NCBI RefSeq assembly: GCF_025464955.1
Contig: NZ_JAODNM010000048.1
Location: 1 to 33,550, forward strand
Direction: 5' to 3'
DNA: 33,550 nucleotides
Source of the DNA: Amycolatopsis sp.
GTDB taxonomy: Bacteria; Actinomycetota; Actinomycetes; Mycobacteriales; Pseudonocardiaceae
Made by a program: the position numbers and the translations under genes. Below, piece after piece: positions 7,389-15,093 of this stretch; position 1 is the stretch's first letter; each line of letters opens with the position of its first letter. Under the pieces are notes generated by a model. That model searched no databases and had not been told where the DNA came from. It saw only the letters and a list, made by a program, of their open reading frames with translations.

Positions 7389-7418
7389 TTGAGACTTCCC
7401 CGTCCGCGGACATAGCGT
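7389..7418 (+). promoter_or_regulatory. Promoter of the PHP-domain gene
   Basis: TTGAGA (7389-7394) and TAGCGT (7413-7418) have an 18-bp spacer. The -10 box ends 7 nt before ATG 7426, so transcription should begin at or next to the start codon, giving a leaderless mRNA. Confidence 0.6.
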
Positions 7419-7425
7419 GTTTTGC

Positions 7426-8928
7426 ATGTCTTCTGAGCTGACCAGGCGGACCCTGTTCCGGGCAGGTGGGGCCGCCGCCGCGTTGAGCCTGCTGCCCGGG
7501 GTCGCGTTCGCCGCGCCCGCCGACGGTGAAACCCTGCGGACGCAGACCGTGACGGGAACGTTCCAACCGGACATCCCGGACTGGTACTACCTGCCGGTCG
7601 AAATCCCGCGCGGGGTCAACCAGATCGACGTCGTGTACTCCTACGACCGCCCGACCGTGCCCAGCGGCACCCGGGGAAACGCTTGCGACATCGGGATGTT
7701 CGGCCCCGAAGGGCATCAGCTCGGCAACACGCGCGGCTTTCGCGGCTGGTCGGGCGGGTTCCGCGACCGGTTCTCGATCAGCGCGTCGGAGGCGACGCCG
7801 GGGTACCTCGCCGGGCCGATCACCCCGGGCACCTGGCACGTCATCCTCGGGCCCTACACGGTCGCGCCGCAGGGGCTGAACTACCAGGTCGAGATCACCC
7901 TCCACTTTGGACCGCAGGGCACGCCCTTCAAGCCGAACCCGGCGCCGACCTCCGCGCCCGCCAAGCAGCGCGGGAAATCCTGGTACCGCGGCGACAGCCA
8001 TCTGCACACGGTGTACTCCGACGGCAGGCGCACCCCGGACCAGCTCGTCGCCGACGCCCGCGCGGCCGGCCTGGACTTCATCGTCTCCACCGACCACAAC
8101 ACGTCGAGCTCGCAGCTGCAGTGGGGCGACCACGCGACCGACGATCTGCTCATCCTGAACGGCGAAGAGGTCACCACCCGGTCCGGGCACTGGCCGGCGA
8201 TCGGGCTGCCCGCGGGCACGTGGATCGACTGGCGCTACCGGGCTTCCGACGCCTCGGACTTCCGCCGGTTCGTCGACCAGGTACACCGCGTCGGCGGGCT
8301 GGTGACCGCCGCGCACCCGTTCGCGAACTGCTTCGGCTGCACGTATGAGTTCGCCTACGAGATCGCCGACCTCGTCGAGGTGTGGAACGGCCCGTGGACC
8401 CAGGACGACGAGGCCTCGGTCATCCACTGGGACGGCCTGCTGCGCGGCGGGCGCTGGATCCCGGCGATCGGCGACTCCGACGCGCACAACCCCAACCAGA
8501 TCGTCGGCCTGCCGCACACGGTCGTCCAGGCGGACAGCCTGCGCCAAGCCGATCTGCTCGCCGGGCTGAAGGCGGGCCGGTCGTGGTTCGCGGAGTCCTC
8601 CGCGGTCTCGCTCACGTTCACCGCGGCCACGGGCGGGAAGACCACCCAGATCGGCGGCCGGGTCGCGGCCGGCACGGGCACGCCAGTGGAGGTGGAGGTC
8701 ACCGTGAGCGGCGCGCCGGGCACCACCGTCACCATCCTCGACCAGCTCGGGCCGGAGCACAGCGAAACGGTGCCGGACACGGGGTCCGGCACCGTCCGAT
8801 GGACCACCTACCCGCGCTACAGCCGTTGGGTGCGCGTCGAGGTGCGGAGGCCGTCAGGTGGCGTTAACACCACCCTGCCCAACGCCATGGTGGCGATGAC
8901 CAACCCGATCTTCCTCGGTGAGGGCTGA
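7426..8928 (+). CDS. Tat-exported PHP-domain phosphoesterase-like protein
   Basis: The 500-residue product starts with a twin-arginine signal (TRRTLFRAGG, hydrophobic core, AFAAPA cleavage region near residue 30). After a beta-rich N-terminal region comes a PHP metal-dependent phosphoesterase domain. H192 and H194 lie in the GDSHLHTVYSDG motif, followed by DFIVSTDHNT, a conserved NGEEVTT, TAAHP and GDSDAHN. These supply the metal-binding His/Asp set of the CehA/McbA-like PHP group. A C-terminal beta domain (about 400-500) follows. It probably hydrolyses phosphoesters outside the cell. ATG 7426 was chosen over GTG 7417 because a -10 box overlaps 7417. The 3' end overlaps the convergent DUF4383 gene by 75 bp. 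Confidence 0.85.
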   Translation: MSSELTRRTLFRAGGAAAALSLLPGVAFAAPADGETLRTQTVTGTFQPDIPDWYYLPVEIPRGVNQIDVVYSYDRPTVPSGTRGNACDIGMFGPEGHQLGNTRGFRGWSGGFRDRFSISASEATPGYLAGPITPGTWHVILGPYTVAPQGLNYQVEITLHFGPQGTPFKPNPAPTSAPAKQRGKSWYRGDSHLHTVYSDGRRTPDQLVADARAAGLDFIVSTDHNTSSSQLQWGDHATDDLLILNGEEVTTRSGHWPAIGLPAGTWIDWRYRASDASDFRRFVDQVHRVGGLVTAAHPFANCFGCTYEFAYEIADLVEVWNGPWTQDDEASVIHWDGLLRGGRWIPAIGDSDAHNPNQIVGLPHTVVQADSLRQADLLAGLKAGRSWFAESSAVSLTFTAATGGKTTQIGGRVAAGTGTPVEVEVTVSGAPGTTVTILDQLGPEHSETVPDTGSGTVRWTTYPRYSRWVRVEVRRPSGGVNTTLPNAMVAMTNPIFLGEG

Positions 8929-9510
8929 GCCACCGTCCGGAATACGGTCGACGCCGTCGATCCGGTCGTCGGGGGCCTCGCCGCGGGCGAGAGCCGGGTT
9001 GATGTAGCTGTCCTTGGTATTGACGGTGCCGGCGGTTTCGGTCGTTTCGGGCTCGGTTGTTTCTGCTTCTGGGACCCGGATCTGCTTGCGGGCGGGCATC
9101 ATCGCGACGATCAGGCCGACCACGGCGACGCCGAGGTTCGCCCAGTTGTCGGCCGTGTTCAGCTCGAGGGGGTTGCCCCAGCCGGACACGACGTTGGTCG
9201 ACAGCGCGCCGTTCAGCATCAGGCCCCACACGAACAGCAGCCCGAAACCGGCGAACATCAGCCAGCCGAACAGCCTCGACCGGCCGGAGCCGGTGGCCGC
9301 CAGCAACCCGAGCACACCGGCGACGACGTGCAGGAGGTTGTGCATGGGGTTGATCGAAAAGCCGTGCCAGAAGAGCCGATCGCCGTCAAAACCGGTCTTG
9401 AGATAGCCGAAGATCCCGGCGGCCAGTAGCACCAGTCCGGCCAGTCCGGCCAGGACCTGGACAGGCTGGAGTCCCGCCACCCGGATACGGCCGACGTCCG
9501 AACGAGTCAT
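8854..9510 (-). CDS. DUF4383 domain membrane protein
   Basis: This 218-residue protein has four hydrophobic segments (about 15-36, 54-71, 80-105 and 122-142). Between them are the loop and helix motifs usual for DUF4383: GFSINPMHNLLHVVAGVLGL and LNTADNWANLGVAVVGL. The 70-residue tail is hydrophilic and rich in Glu/Thr/Asp, contains the phrase DSYINPALARGEAPDDRIDG, and runs 75 bp into the 3' end of the convergent PHP gene. The frame stays open much further upstream, but family similarity begins at ATG 9510. Function unknown. Confidence 0.82.
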   Translation of the reverse strand: MTRSDVGRIRVAGLQPVQVLAGLAGLVLLAAGIFGYLKTGFDGDRLFWHGFSINPMHNLLHVVAGVLGLLAATGSGRSRLFGWLMFAGFGLLFVWGLMLNGALSTNVVSGWGNPLELNTADNWANLGVAVVGLIVAMMPARKQIRVPEAETTEPETTETAGTVNTKDSYINPALARGEAPDDRIDGVDRIPDGGSALTEEDRVGHRHHGVGQGGVNAT

Positions 9511-9543
9511 CGTCCCGTCCTCTCGCATTCTGCTCAGCCTTGC

Positions 9544-9557
9544 GTGACGGTCGTCAC
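9544..9557. promoter_or_regulatory. CRP/GlxR-like palindrome
   Basis: GTGA-CGGTCG-TCAC followed by A matches the CRP-family consensus TGTGA-N6-TCACA at 9 of 10 fixed positions. It lies in the divergent gap, 34 bp before the DUF4383 start and about 100 bp before the phosphatase start, so either gene could be controlled. Function is inferred from sequence alone. Confidence 0.45.
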
Positions 9558-9654
9558 AGCACTGGGTTACCCGTGGGCCGGCCAAAGTAAACGTCGGCTG
9601 AACAATCCCCGGAATCGCGAGCGGAACCCGAGCGACCCCGGCACGATGCCCGTC

Positions 9655-11274
9655 ATGACTGACCAGGGCAGCAACGACGGCGAACTCTTCCGCTCCGGCA
9701 TGGGCAGGCGCGGCTTCCTCGCCGTCGCGGCCGGTGCGACGCTGGCAGCGGGACCGTTCCTCGGAGGCGGCAGCGCGGACGCGGCGACCGAACAGCTCGG
9801 CAGCTCCCGCGGCGGCGACCCGGTCACCACCCCGCGGGTCGCGGGTCTGCACCTGCAGTTCGGCGCCGACGCGAGCCGCGAAGTCGTCGTTTCGTGGCAT
9901 TCGCTGCAGCCAATCCGCAACGCGCGAGTGCTGCTCGGCCGGCCGGACGGCGGGTACGAACGCAGTGTCACCGCGGCGACAGTCAGCTACACCGACGCCA
10001 AGTCCGGACAGGTCGTCTACGCCCACCACGCGCGGCTGGGCAACCTCCGCGCGGACAACGACTACGCCTACGCGGCCGTGCACCAGGGCGCGGAGCCGGA
10101 GTACGGGTCGTTCCACACCGGCCCGGCCGGGCGCGCGGCGTTCACCTTCACCAGCTTCGGCGACCAGGGTACCCCGACCACGGGAAGGCGGTACGTGCCG
10201 CCGGCGGGCGTGACCATCCCGAACCCGCCGTATGTCAACGACAACCTCGGCTCGCCAGCCGCGGGCGACGTCACCGCCGGAGTGGAACGGGTTCGCCCGC
10301 TGTTCCACCTGTTCAACGGCGACCTCTGCTACGCCAACCTCGCCAACGACCGCGTGCGCACCTGGTCGGACTTCTGGGAGAACAACAGCCGCAGCGCGCG
10401 GCACCGGCCGTGGATGCCGTCGGCGGGGAACCACGAGAACGAGCTGGGCAACGGCCCGATCGGTTACGCCGCCTACCAAACCTACTTCTCCGTGCCGCCG
10501 ACCCCGGGTCAGACGGACGTCACGAAGGGCCTTTGGTATGCCTTCACCGTCGGTTCCGTGCGCGTGATCAGCCTTGCCAACGACGACATCGCCTACCAGG
10601 ACGGCGGCAGCAGCTACGTCCGCGGGTACTCCCAAGGGGCGCAGAAAGCCTGGCTGGAGTCCGAACTCGCGGCGAGCAGGCAGGACAAGAACGTCGACTG
10701 GGTCGTCGTCTGCATGCACCAGGTCGTGATCAGCACGGCCGACAAGTTCAACGGCGCGGACCTCGGCGTGCGGCAGGAATGGGTGCCGCTGTTCGACAAG
10801 TACGGCGTCGACCTCGTGGTGTGCGGGCATGAGCACCACTACGAGCGTTCGCACCCGATCCGTGGCCAGGAAACGAATCCGACGCTCACCCCGGTGACGG
10901 CGGCAACGCGTACCGACGTCGTCGACACGACCAAGGGCACTGTCCACATGGTACTGGGCGGCGGCGGCACCTCGGCGCCGTCGAACCAGCTGTTCTTCAA
11001 CCCGCCCCGCTGCCGGGTGATCACCGCCGTCGGCGAGCCCGACCCGGCGACCGGCAAGCGGCCGCCGGTCTACGTCACGGAGGACGCGCCGTGGTCGGCC
11101 GTCCGGGACGCCGCGCACTCCTACGGCTTCGCCGCCTTCACCGTCGACCCTGGGTCCGCACGCGGCGGGACGACGTCACTCAAGGTCACCTACTACGACG
11201 TCGTCGGCCCGGATGGCGCACTGCGTGCGTTCGAGTCGTTCACGCTGCAGCGGCCTCGCTCCGACCGGCACTGA
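9655..11274 (+). CDS. Tat-exported purple-acid-phosphatase-like metallophosphoesterase
   Basis: The 539-residue product carries a twin-arginine signal (GMGRRGFLAVAAGATLAAG) in its first 45 residues. A fibronectin-like N-terminal domain typical of purple acid phosphatases follows (LQFGADASREVVVSWHS), then a calcineurin-like metallophosphoesterase domain. Its dinuclear-metal motifs appear in order: FGDQG, NGDLCYAN (GDxxY), GNHENE, VVCMHQ and GHEHHYERSHP. It should release phosphate from organic esters outside the cell. The start is uncertain: ATG 9655 is used, ATG 9646 and the later ATG of MGRRGF are alternatives, and none has a clear ribosome binding site. A longer frame back to 9544 overlaps the CRP-like palindrome and adds no family sequence. 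The stop codon is inside an 11-bp tandem repeat. Confidence 0.85.
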   Translation: MTDQGSNDGELFRSGMGRRGFLAVAAGATLAAGPFLGGGSADAATEQLGSSRGGDPVTTPRVAGLHLQFGADASREVVVSWHSLQPIRNARVLLGRPDGGYERSVTAATVSYTDAKSGQVVYAHHARLGNLRADNDYAYAAVHQGAEPEYGSFHTGPAGRAAFTFTSFGDQGTPTTGRRYVPPAGVTIPNPPYVNDNLGSPAAGDVTAGVERVRPLFHLFNGDLCYANLANDRVRTWSDFWENNSRSARHRPWMPSAGNHENELGNGPIGYAAYQTYFSVPPTPGQTDVTKGLWYAFTVGSVRVISLANDDIAYQDGGSSYVRGYSQGAQKAWLESELAASRQDKNVDWVVVCMHQVVISTADKFNGADLGVRQEWVPLFDKYGVDLVVCGHEHHYERSHPIRGQETNPTLTPVTAATRTDVVDTTKGTVHMVLGGGGTSAPSNQLFFNPPRCRVITAVGEPDPATGKRPPVYVTEDAPWSAVRDAAHSYGFAAFTVDPGSARGGTTSLKVTYYDVVGPDGALRAFESFTLQRPRSDRH

Positions 11275-11297
11275 TCCGGCACTGATCCGGCACTGAC
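11265..11297. repeat. 11-bp tandem repeat over the phosphatase stop codon
   Basis: CCGGCACTGAT occurs at 11265-11275 and 11276-11286, with CCGGCACTGAC at 11287-11297. The first unit contains the TGA stop of the phosphatase gene. It resembles the tandem repeat over the SDR stop codon in position but not in sequence. Confidence 0.85.
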
Positions 11298-11415
11298 GCG
11301 TCGGTTCCCGCTCTTCGACACAGAAACTCCCTTTTCGGACAACGGTAGCCAGGCAGGAAGGCCTACGCAGCGAGGCCGGTGCGGCACGGAAAGTTCGACT
11401 TTCCGGCGCTAACCC

Positions 11416-11445
11416 TTGACGGTCTAGACCACTTGGCCTTACCGT
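11416..11445 (+). promoter_or_regulatory. Chitinase promoter with DasR-type operator
   Basis: A -35 TTGACG (11416-11421) and -10 TACCGT (11440-11445) have an 18-bp spacer. Between and overlapping them lies GACGGTCTAGACCACT (11418-11433), which matches the Streptomyces DasR responsive element ACTGGTCTAGACCAGT at 13 of 16 positions, including the whole GGTCTAGACC core. DasR represses chitin and N-acetylglucosamine genes in streptomycetes (established). Repression here is inferred from site and position. About 88 nt of leader would follow. Confidence 0.75.
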
Positions 11446-11539
11446 CCTTTTCTACGTAAAGAAACTTTCCTAACAATGCGGCTAGGCAACGGGGCCCTAC
11501 TCGCTCGTTGGCCGCGGTCGCCATACCGGAGGACCGAAA

Positions 11540-12484
11540 ATGACGCGTGCTCTTCGCAAAGCAGTCATCGCCGCAGGAGTCGCCCTGCTGCCCGCCGCCG
11601 GCATGGTGGGTGCCGCGGGTGTGGCGGACGCCGCGCCCGCGAGCTATGCCAACAGCTATGCGGCTCCCTACCTGGAAATCTCCACCAGCGACGTCGGCGA
11701 CATGGCCGCGGACATGAAGGCCAGCGGCACCAAGTACTACACGCTGGCCTTCCTGATCCCGAAGAGCGGCTGCACGGCGCAATGGGAGAACGGCAACTAC
11801 GCGATCGGCACGTTCAAGTCGCAGATCAGCGCGCTCCAGGCGGCCGGCGGTGACGTGATCATCTCCTTCGGCGGCGCGGCGGGCGGTGAGCTGGCCAAGA
11901 CCTGCACATCGGCGTCGAGCCTGCAGGCGGCTTACGCCAATATCGTCAAGACCTACAACGTCAAACGGCTCGACTTCGACATCGAAGGCGGACCGCTCGA
12001 CGACACGGCGTCCATCTCCCGGCGCAACACCGCGCTGGCCGCGCTGCAGAAGGCCGACCCGTCGGTGCAGGTCGACTACACCCTGCCGGTCGCCCCGAGC
12101 GGTCTCGAAAACAACGCGCTCAACCTGCTCAAGGACGCGAAGAGCAAGGGCGTCAAGGTCAACCTCGTCAACATCATGACCATGGACTTCGGTGACGGCG
12201 AGAACGCGTACAACGACGCGATCAGCGGCGCCAACGCGACCCACGGGCAGCTCGCCAGCCTCTACTCCGGCACGACGTCGGCCCAGCAGTGGCACATGCT
12301 CGGTATCACCCCGATCGCGGGCAAGAACGACGACAACGAGAACTTCACCCAGGCCAACGCGTCCAGTTTGGAGAGCTTCGCCAAGTCGAAGGGCGTTCAG
12401 GAACTGTCCTTCTGGGAGGTCGACAGCTACGACAAGAAGGTCGGCTACGCCTACTCGAAAACGTTCAACAAAATCACCGGCTGA
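11540..12484 (+). CDS. Secreted GH18 chitinase-like protein
   Basis: The 314-residue product has a Sec signal peptide (basic MTRALRKAV, hydrophobic core, cleavage near ADAAPA at 29-33). A single glycoside hydrolase family 18 barrel follows: SFGG (109-112, the SxGG motif) and LDFDIEGG with catalytic E149 and D145/D147 of the DxDxE signature. The usual first Asp of DxxDxDxE is not evident. MTMDFGDGENAY and ELSFWEVDSYD late in the protein supply further conserved barrel strands. No chitin-binding module is present. It should cut chitin outside the cell, giving N-acetylglucosamine oligomers. GGAGG lies 8 nt before the ATG. The DasR-type operator upstream supports the chitin role. Confidence 0.88.
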   Translation: MTRALRKAVIAAGVALLPAAGMVGAAGVADAAPASYANSYAAPYLEISTSDVGDMAADMKASGTKYYTLAFLIPKSGCTAQWENGNYAIGTFKSQISALQAAGGDVIISFGGAAGGELAKTCTSASSLQAAYANIVKTYNVKRLDFDIEGGPLDDTASISRRNTALAALQKADPSVQVDYTLPVAPSGLENNALNLLKDAKSKGVKVNLVNIMTMDFGDGENAYNDAISGANATHGQLASLYSGTTSAQQWHMLGITPIAGKNDDNENFTQANASSLESFAKSKGVQELSFWEVDSYDKKVGYAYSKTFNKITG

Positions 12485-12495
12485 GGCAGTGCGTC

Positions 12496-12560
12496 ACCCA
12501 CACGCTCGTGAGCGTTCCGGCCGGTTAGAACCGGCCCAACCGCTCACGAGCGTGTTGGGT
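12496..12560. terminator. Long hairpin between convergent chitinase and parC genes
   Basis: The left arm ACCCACACGCTCGTGAGCG...GCCGGTT pairs with AACCGGC...CGCTCACGAGCGTGTTGGGT. The stem is about 30 bp with a tip of only AG between GGTT and AACC. It starts 12 bp after the chitinase stop and ends 11 bp before the parC stop, so it can end transcription from both sides. It shares the CTCGTGAG core with the hairpin at 299-351. Confidence 0.85.
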
Positions 12561-12570
12561 GCGGCGAGGA

Positions 12571-15060
12571 CTAACCGCGCTCGATGAGGTGGCCGACGAC
12601 GTCCGGACCCGGGTGAGCGGCTCCGGAACCATCTCGGCGCAGCTCGGGCTCGGGAAGTTCCACGGCCACACCGGTGCTCGAAGCCCCGGCCGGACGTGGA
12701 CCGATCCAGGCCACGGTGACCCGGGTCTCGCCCTTGAGGAACCGGTGCGCACGCACGCCAGCGGTGGCGCGGCCCTTCGCCGGGTACTCGCTGAACGGCG
12801 TCAGTTTGACACTCGCCCCGGTCGCTGTGACGACCATCGGCTCGCCGTGCTCGGTGTCGTCGGCGCGGACAGCGCCGAAGAACACGACCGCCGCGTCACC
12901 GTTGACGTTGATCCCGGCCATGCCGCCGCCCTTGAGACCCTGCGGCCGGACCAGCGACGCCGCGAACCTCAACAGGGACGCTTCCGAAGTCATGAACGCC
13001 AGCGTCTCGGTACCGTCCTCGAGCCAGCTGGCGCCGACGACCTCGTCACCGTCCTTCAGCCCGATGATCTCGAACTCGTCGGACCGGACGGGCCATTCCG
13101 GCGCACAGACCTTGACAACCCCTTGGCGCGTACCGAGCGCCAACCCCGGCGACCCGGTGCTCTGCTCCCCGAGCGGGGCGATCCCGATCACTTTTTCCTT
13201 GGGCTGCAACGGAACCAACTCGCTCGTGGCCATCCCGCCGCGCAGTGACACCGTCCCGGCCTGCTCCGGCAGCACGGGCAACGGCAGCACGTCGGTCTTG
13301 AACGCGCGCCCGAAGTTGGTCACCAGCAGGATCTGGCCGCGTGCAGTCGAGTGCACGACCGCCGCGACGACGTCGTGTCTGGTCCGACCGCTACGGCGAC
13401 GCGCCTCGGAGGCCTCTTCCGACTCCGCCGCTGTCCTCGCGACCAGGCCCGTGGCCGACAGGATGACCTGGCACGGGTCGTCGGTGACCTCGAGCGGACC
13501 CGACGGCATCGACGCCGCGAGCACCTCCTTGAGGTCCCCGTCGATCAGCGCGGTCCGCCGCTCCGTGGGGTGGTCCTTCGCGATCTTCGCCAGTTCACTG
13601 GAGACCAGCTTCTTGAGCACAGCGTCGTCGTCGAGGATCTTCGACAGCTCGGCGATCTCCTCGCGGAGCCTGTCCTGCTCGGCTTCGAGCTCGATGCGGT
13701 CGAACTTGGTGAGGCGCCGCAGCGGAGTGTCCAGGATGTAGGTCGCCTGGATCTCCGAGAGCGAGAACTGGCTCATCAACCGGTCCTTGGCGGCCTGCGC
13801 GTTGTCGCTCTCGCGGATGACCTTGATGACCTTGTCGATGTTGAGCAGGGCCTTGAGCAGGCCCTCGACCAGGTGCAGCCGCTCTTCGCGCTTGCGGCGC
13901 CGGTACTTCGTGCGGCGGGTGACAACCTCGTACCGGTGAGCGAGGAAGACCTCCAGCAACGCCTTGAGCCCCAGCGTCTGTGGCTGCCCGTCGACGAGGA
14001 CGAGGTTGTTGATACCGAACGACTGCTCGAGCGGGGTCAGCCGGTAGAGGTCGGCCAGCAGCGCCTGCGGGTTGACGCCGACCTTGCACTCGATGACCAG
14101 GCGAGTGCCGTTCTCGCGGTCCGTCAGGTCCTTGACGTCGGCGATGCCGGTGAGCCGCTTGGACTTGTTGACCTCGTCGGTGATCTTCTCGATGATCTTC
14201 TCGGGCCCGATACCGTAGGGCAGCTCGACGACCGTGATCGCCTGCCGCCCGCGGCTGCCCTCCAGGGGACCGGTCTCGACCTTCGCCCGCATGCGGACGA
14301 CACCGCGTCCGGTCTCGTAGGCCTTGCGGACCTCGTCGAGCCCCAGCAGACTGCCGCCGGTCGGCAGATCGGGCCCGGGCACGAACTCCATCAGCTTGTC
14401 GAGCGTCGCCGCCGGATGCGTGATCAACCACCGCGCGGCGGCGATGACCTCGCTCATGTTGTGCGGGATCATGTTGGTCGCCATCCCGACCGCGATCCCG
14501 GACGTGCCGTTGACCAGCAGGTTCGGGAACGCCGCCGGCAGCACCGACGGCTCCTCGAGTGAACCGTCGTAGTTGGGCCGGAAGTCGACGGTGTCCTCGC
14601 CGAGCTCGCCCACCAGCAGCATCGCCTCGGGCGACATTCTTGCTTCGGTGTATCGGCTCGCGGCCGGTCCATCGTCTGGGCTACCAAAGTTACCGTGCCC
14701 GTCGACCAACGGGACGTTCAGCGAGAAGTCCTGCGCGAGCCGCACCATCGCGTCGTAGATCGCCGTATCCCCGTGAGGATGGTACTTACCCATGCAGTCA
14801 CCGACGACACGTGAGGACTTCACGTAGGCGTGGGTCGGGCGGTAGCCCTGTTCGTGCATCGAGAACAGGATTCGGCGATGGACCGGCTTCAGACCGTCAC
14901 GGGCGTCCGGGAGTGCCCGCGAGTGGATGACCGAGTAGGCGTACTCCAGATACGAGTCCTCGATCTCCGTCTTCAGCGGGTTGTCGAACACGTGCGCGCC
15001 GGCGCGGTCGAAGGCACCGGGGTCGATCTTGGTCTGTGTGCCCTTGCTGCGGCGTGCCAT
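12571..15060 (-). CDS. parC: DNA topoisomerase IV (gyrase-like) subunit A
   Basis: This 829-residue subunit cuts and religates DNA in a type IIA topoisomerase. The N-terminal breakage-reunion domain shows DGLKPVHRRIL, MGKYHPHGDTAIYDAMVR (quinolone-resistance region; T99 and D103 correspond to E. coli GyrA S83 and D87) and the catalytic tyrosine Y137 in SRYTEARM. A coiled region (about 390-480) and a C-terminal beta-pinwheel follow, with LVTNFGRAFKTD and LALGTRQGVVKV blades. The GyrA box QRRGGKG needed by gyrase for DNA wrapping is not seen, which favours a topo IV-like decatenase. ATG 15060 has AGGAG about 10 nt upstream. The gene lies 33 bp after parE on the same strand. Confidence 0.9.
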   Translation of the reverse strand: MARRSKGTQTKIDPGAFDRAGAHVFDNPLKTEIEDSYLEYAYSVIHSRALPDARDGLKPVHRRILFSMHEQGYRPTHAYVKSSRVVGDCMGKYHPHGDTAIYDAMVRLAQDFSLNVPLVDGHGNFGSPDDGPAASRYTEARMSPEAMLLVGELGEDTVDFRPNYDGSLEEPSVLPAAFPNLLVNGTSGIAVGMATNMIPHNMSEVIAAARWLITHPAATLDKLMEFVPGPDLPTGGSLLGLDEVRKAYETGRGVVRMRAKVETGPLEGSRGRQAITVVELPYGIGPEKIIEKITDEVNKSKRLTGIADVKDLTDRENGTRLVIECKVGVNPQALLADLYRLTPLEQSFGINNLVLVDGQPQTLGLKALLEVFLAHRYEVVTRRTKYRRRKREERLHLVEGLLKALLNIDKVIKVIRESDNAQAAKDRLMSQFSLSEIQATYILDTPLRRLTKFDRIELEAEQDRLREEIAELSKILDDDAVLKKLVSSELAKIAKDHPTERRTALIDGDLKEVLAASMPSGPLEVTDDPCQVILSATGLVARTAAESEEASEARRRSGRTRHDVVAAVVHSTARGQILLVTNFGRAFKTDVLPLPVLPEQAGTVSLRGGMATSELVPLQPKEKVIGIAPLGEQSTGSPGLALGTRQGVVKVCAPEWPVRSDEFEIIGLKDGDEVVGASWLEDGTETLAFMTSEASLLRFAASLVRPQGLKGGGMAGINVNGDAAVVFFGAVRADDTEHGEPMVVTATGASVKLTPFSEYPAKGRATAGVRAHRFLKGETRVTVAWIGPRPAGASSTGVAVELPEPELRRDGSGAAHPGPDVVGHLIERG

Positions 15061-15093
15061 AACTCAACGTCTCCTAGGAAGGTCTCAGGCAGG

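Noticed and set aside
8854..11118. A 754-codon minus-strand open frame covering the phosphatase gene
   Set aside because: Only its last 218 codons (from ATG 9510) show family sequence; the rest is the Arg/Val-rich shadow of the phosphatase gene on the other strand.
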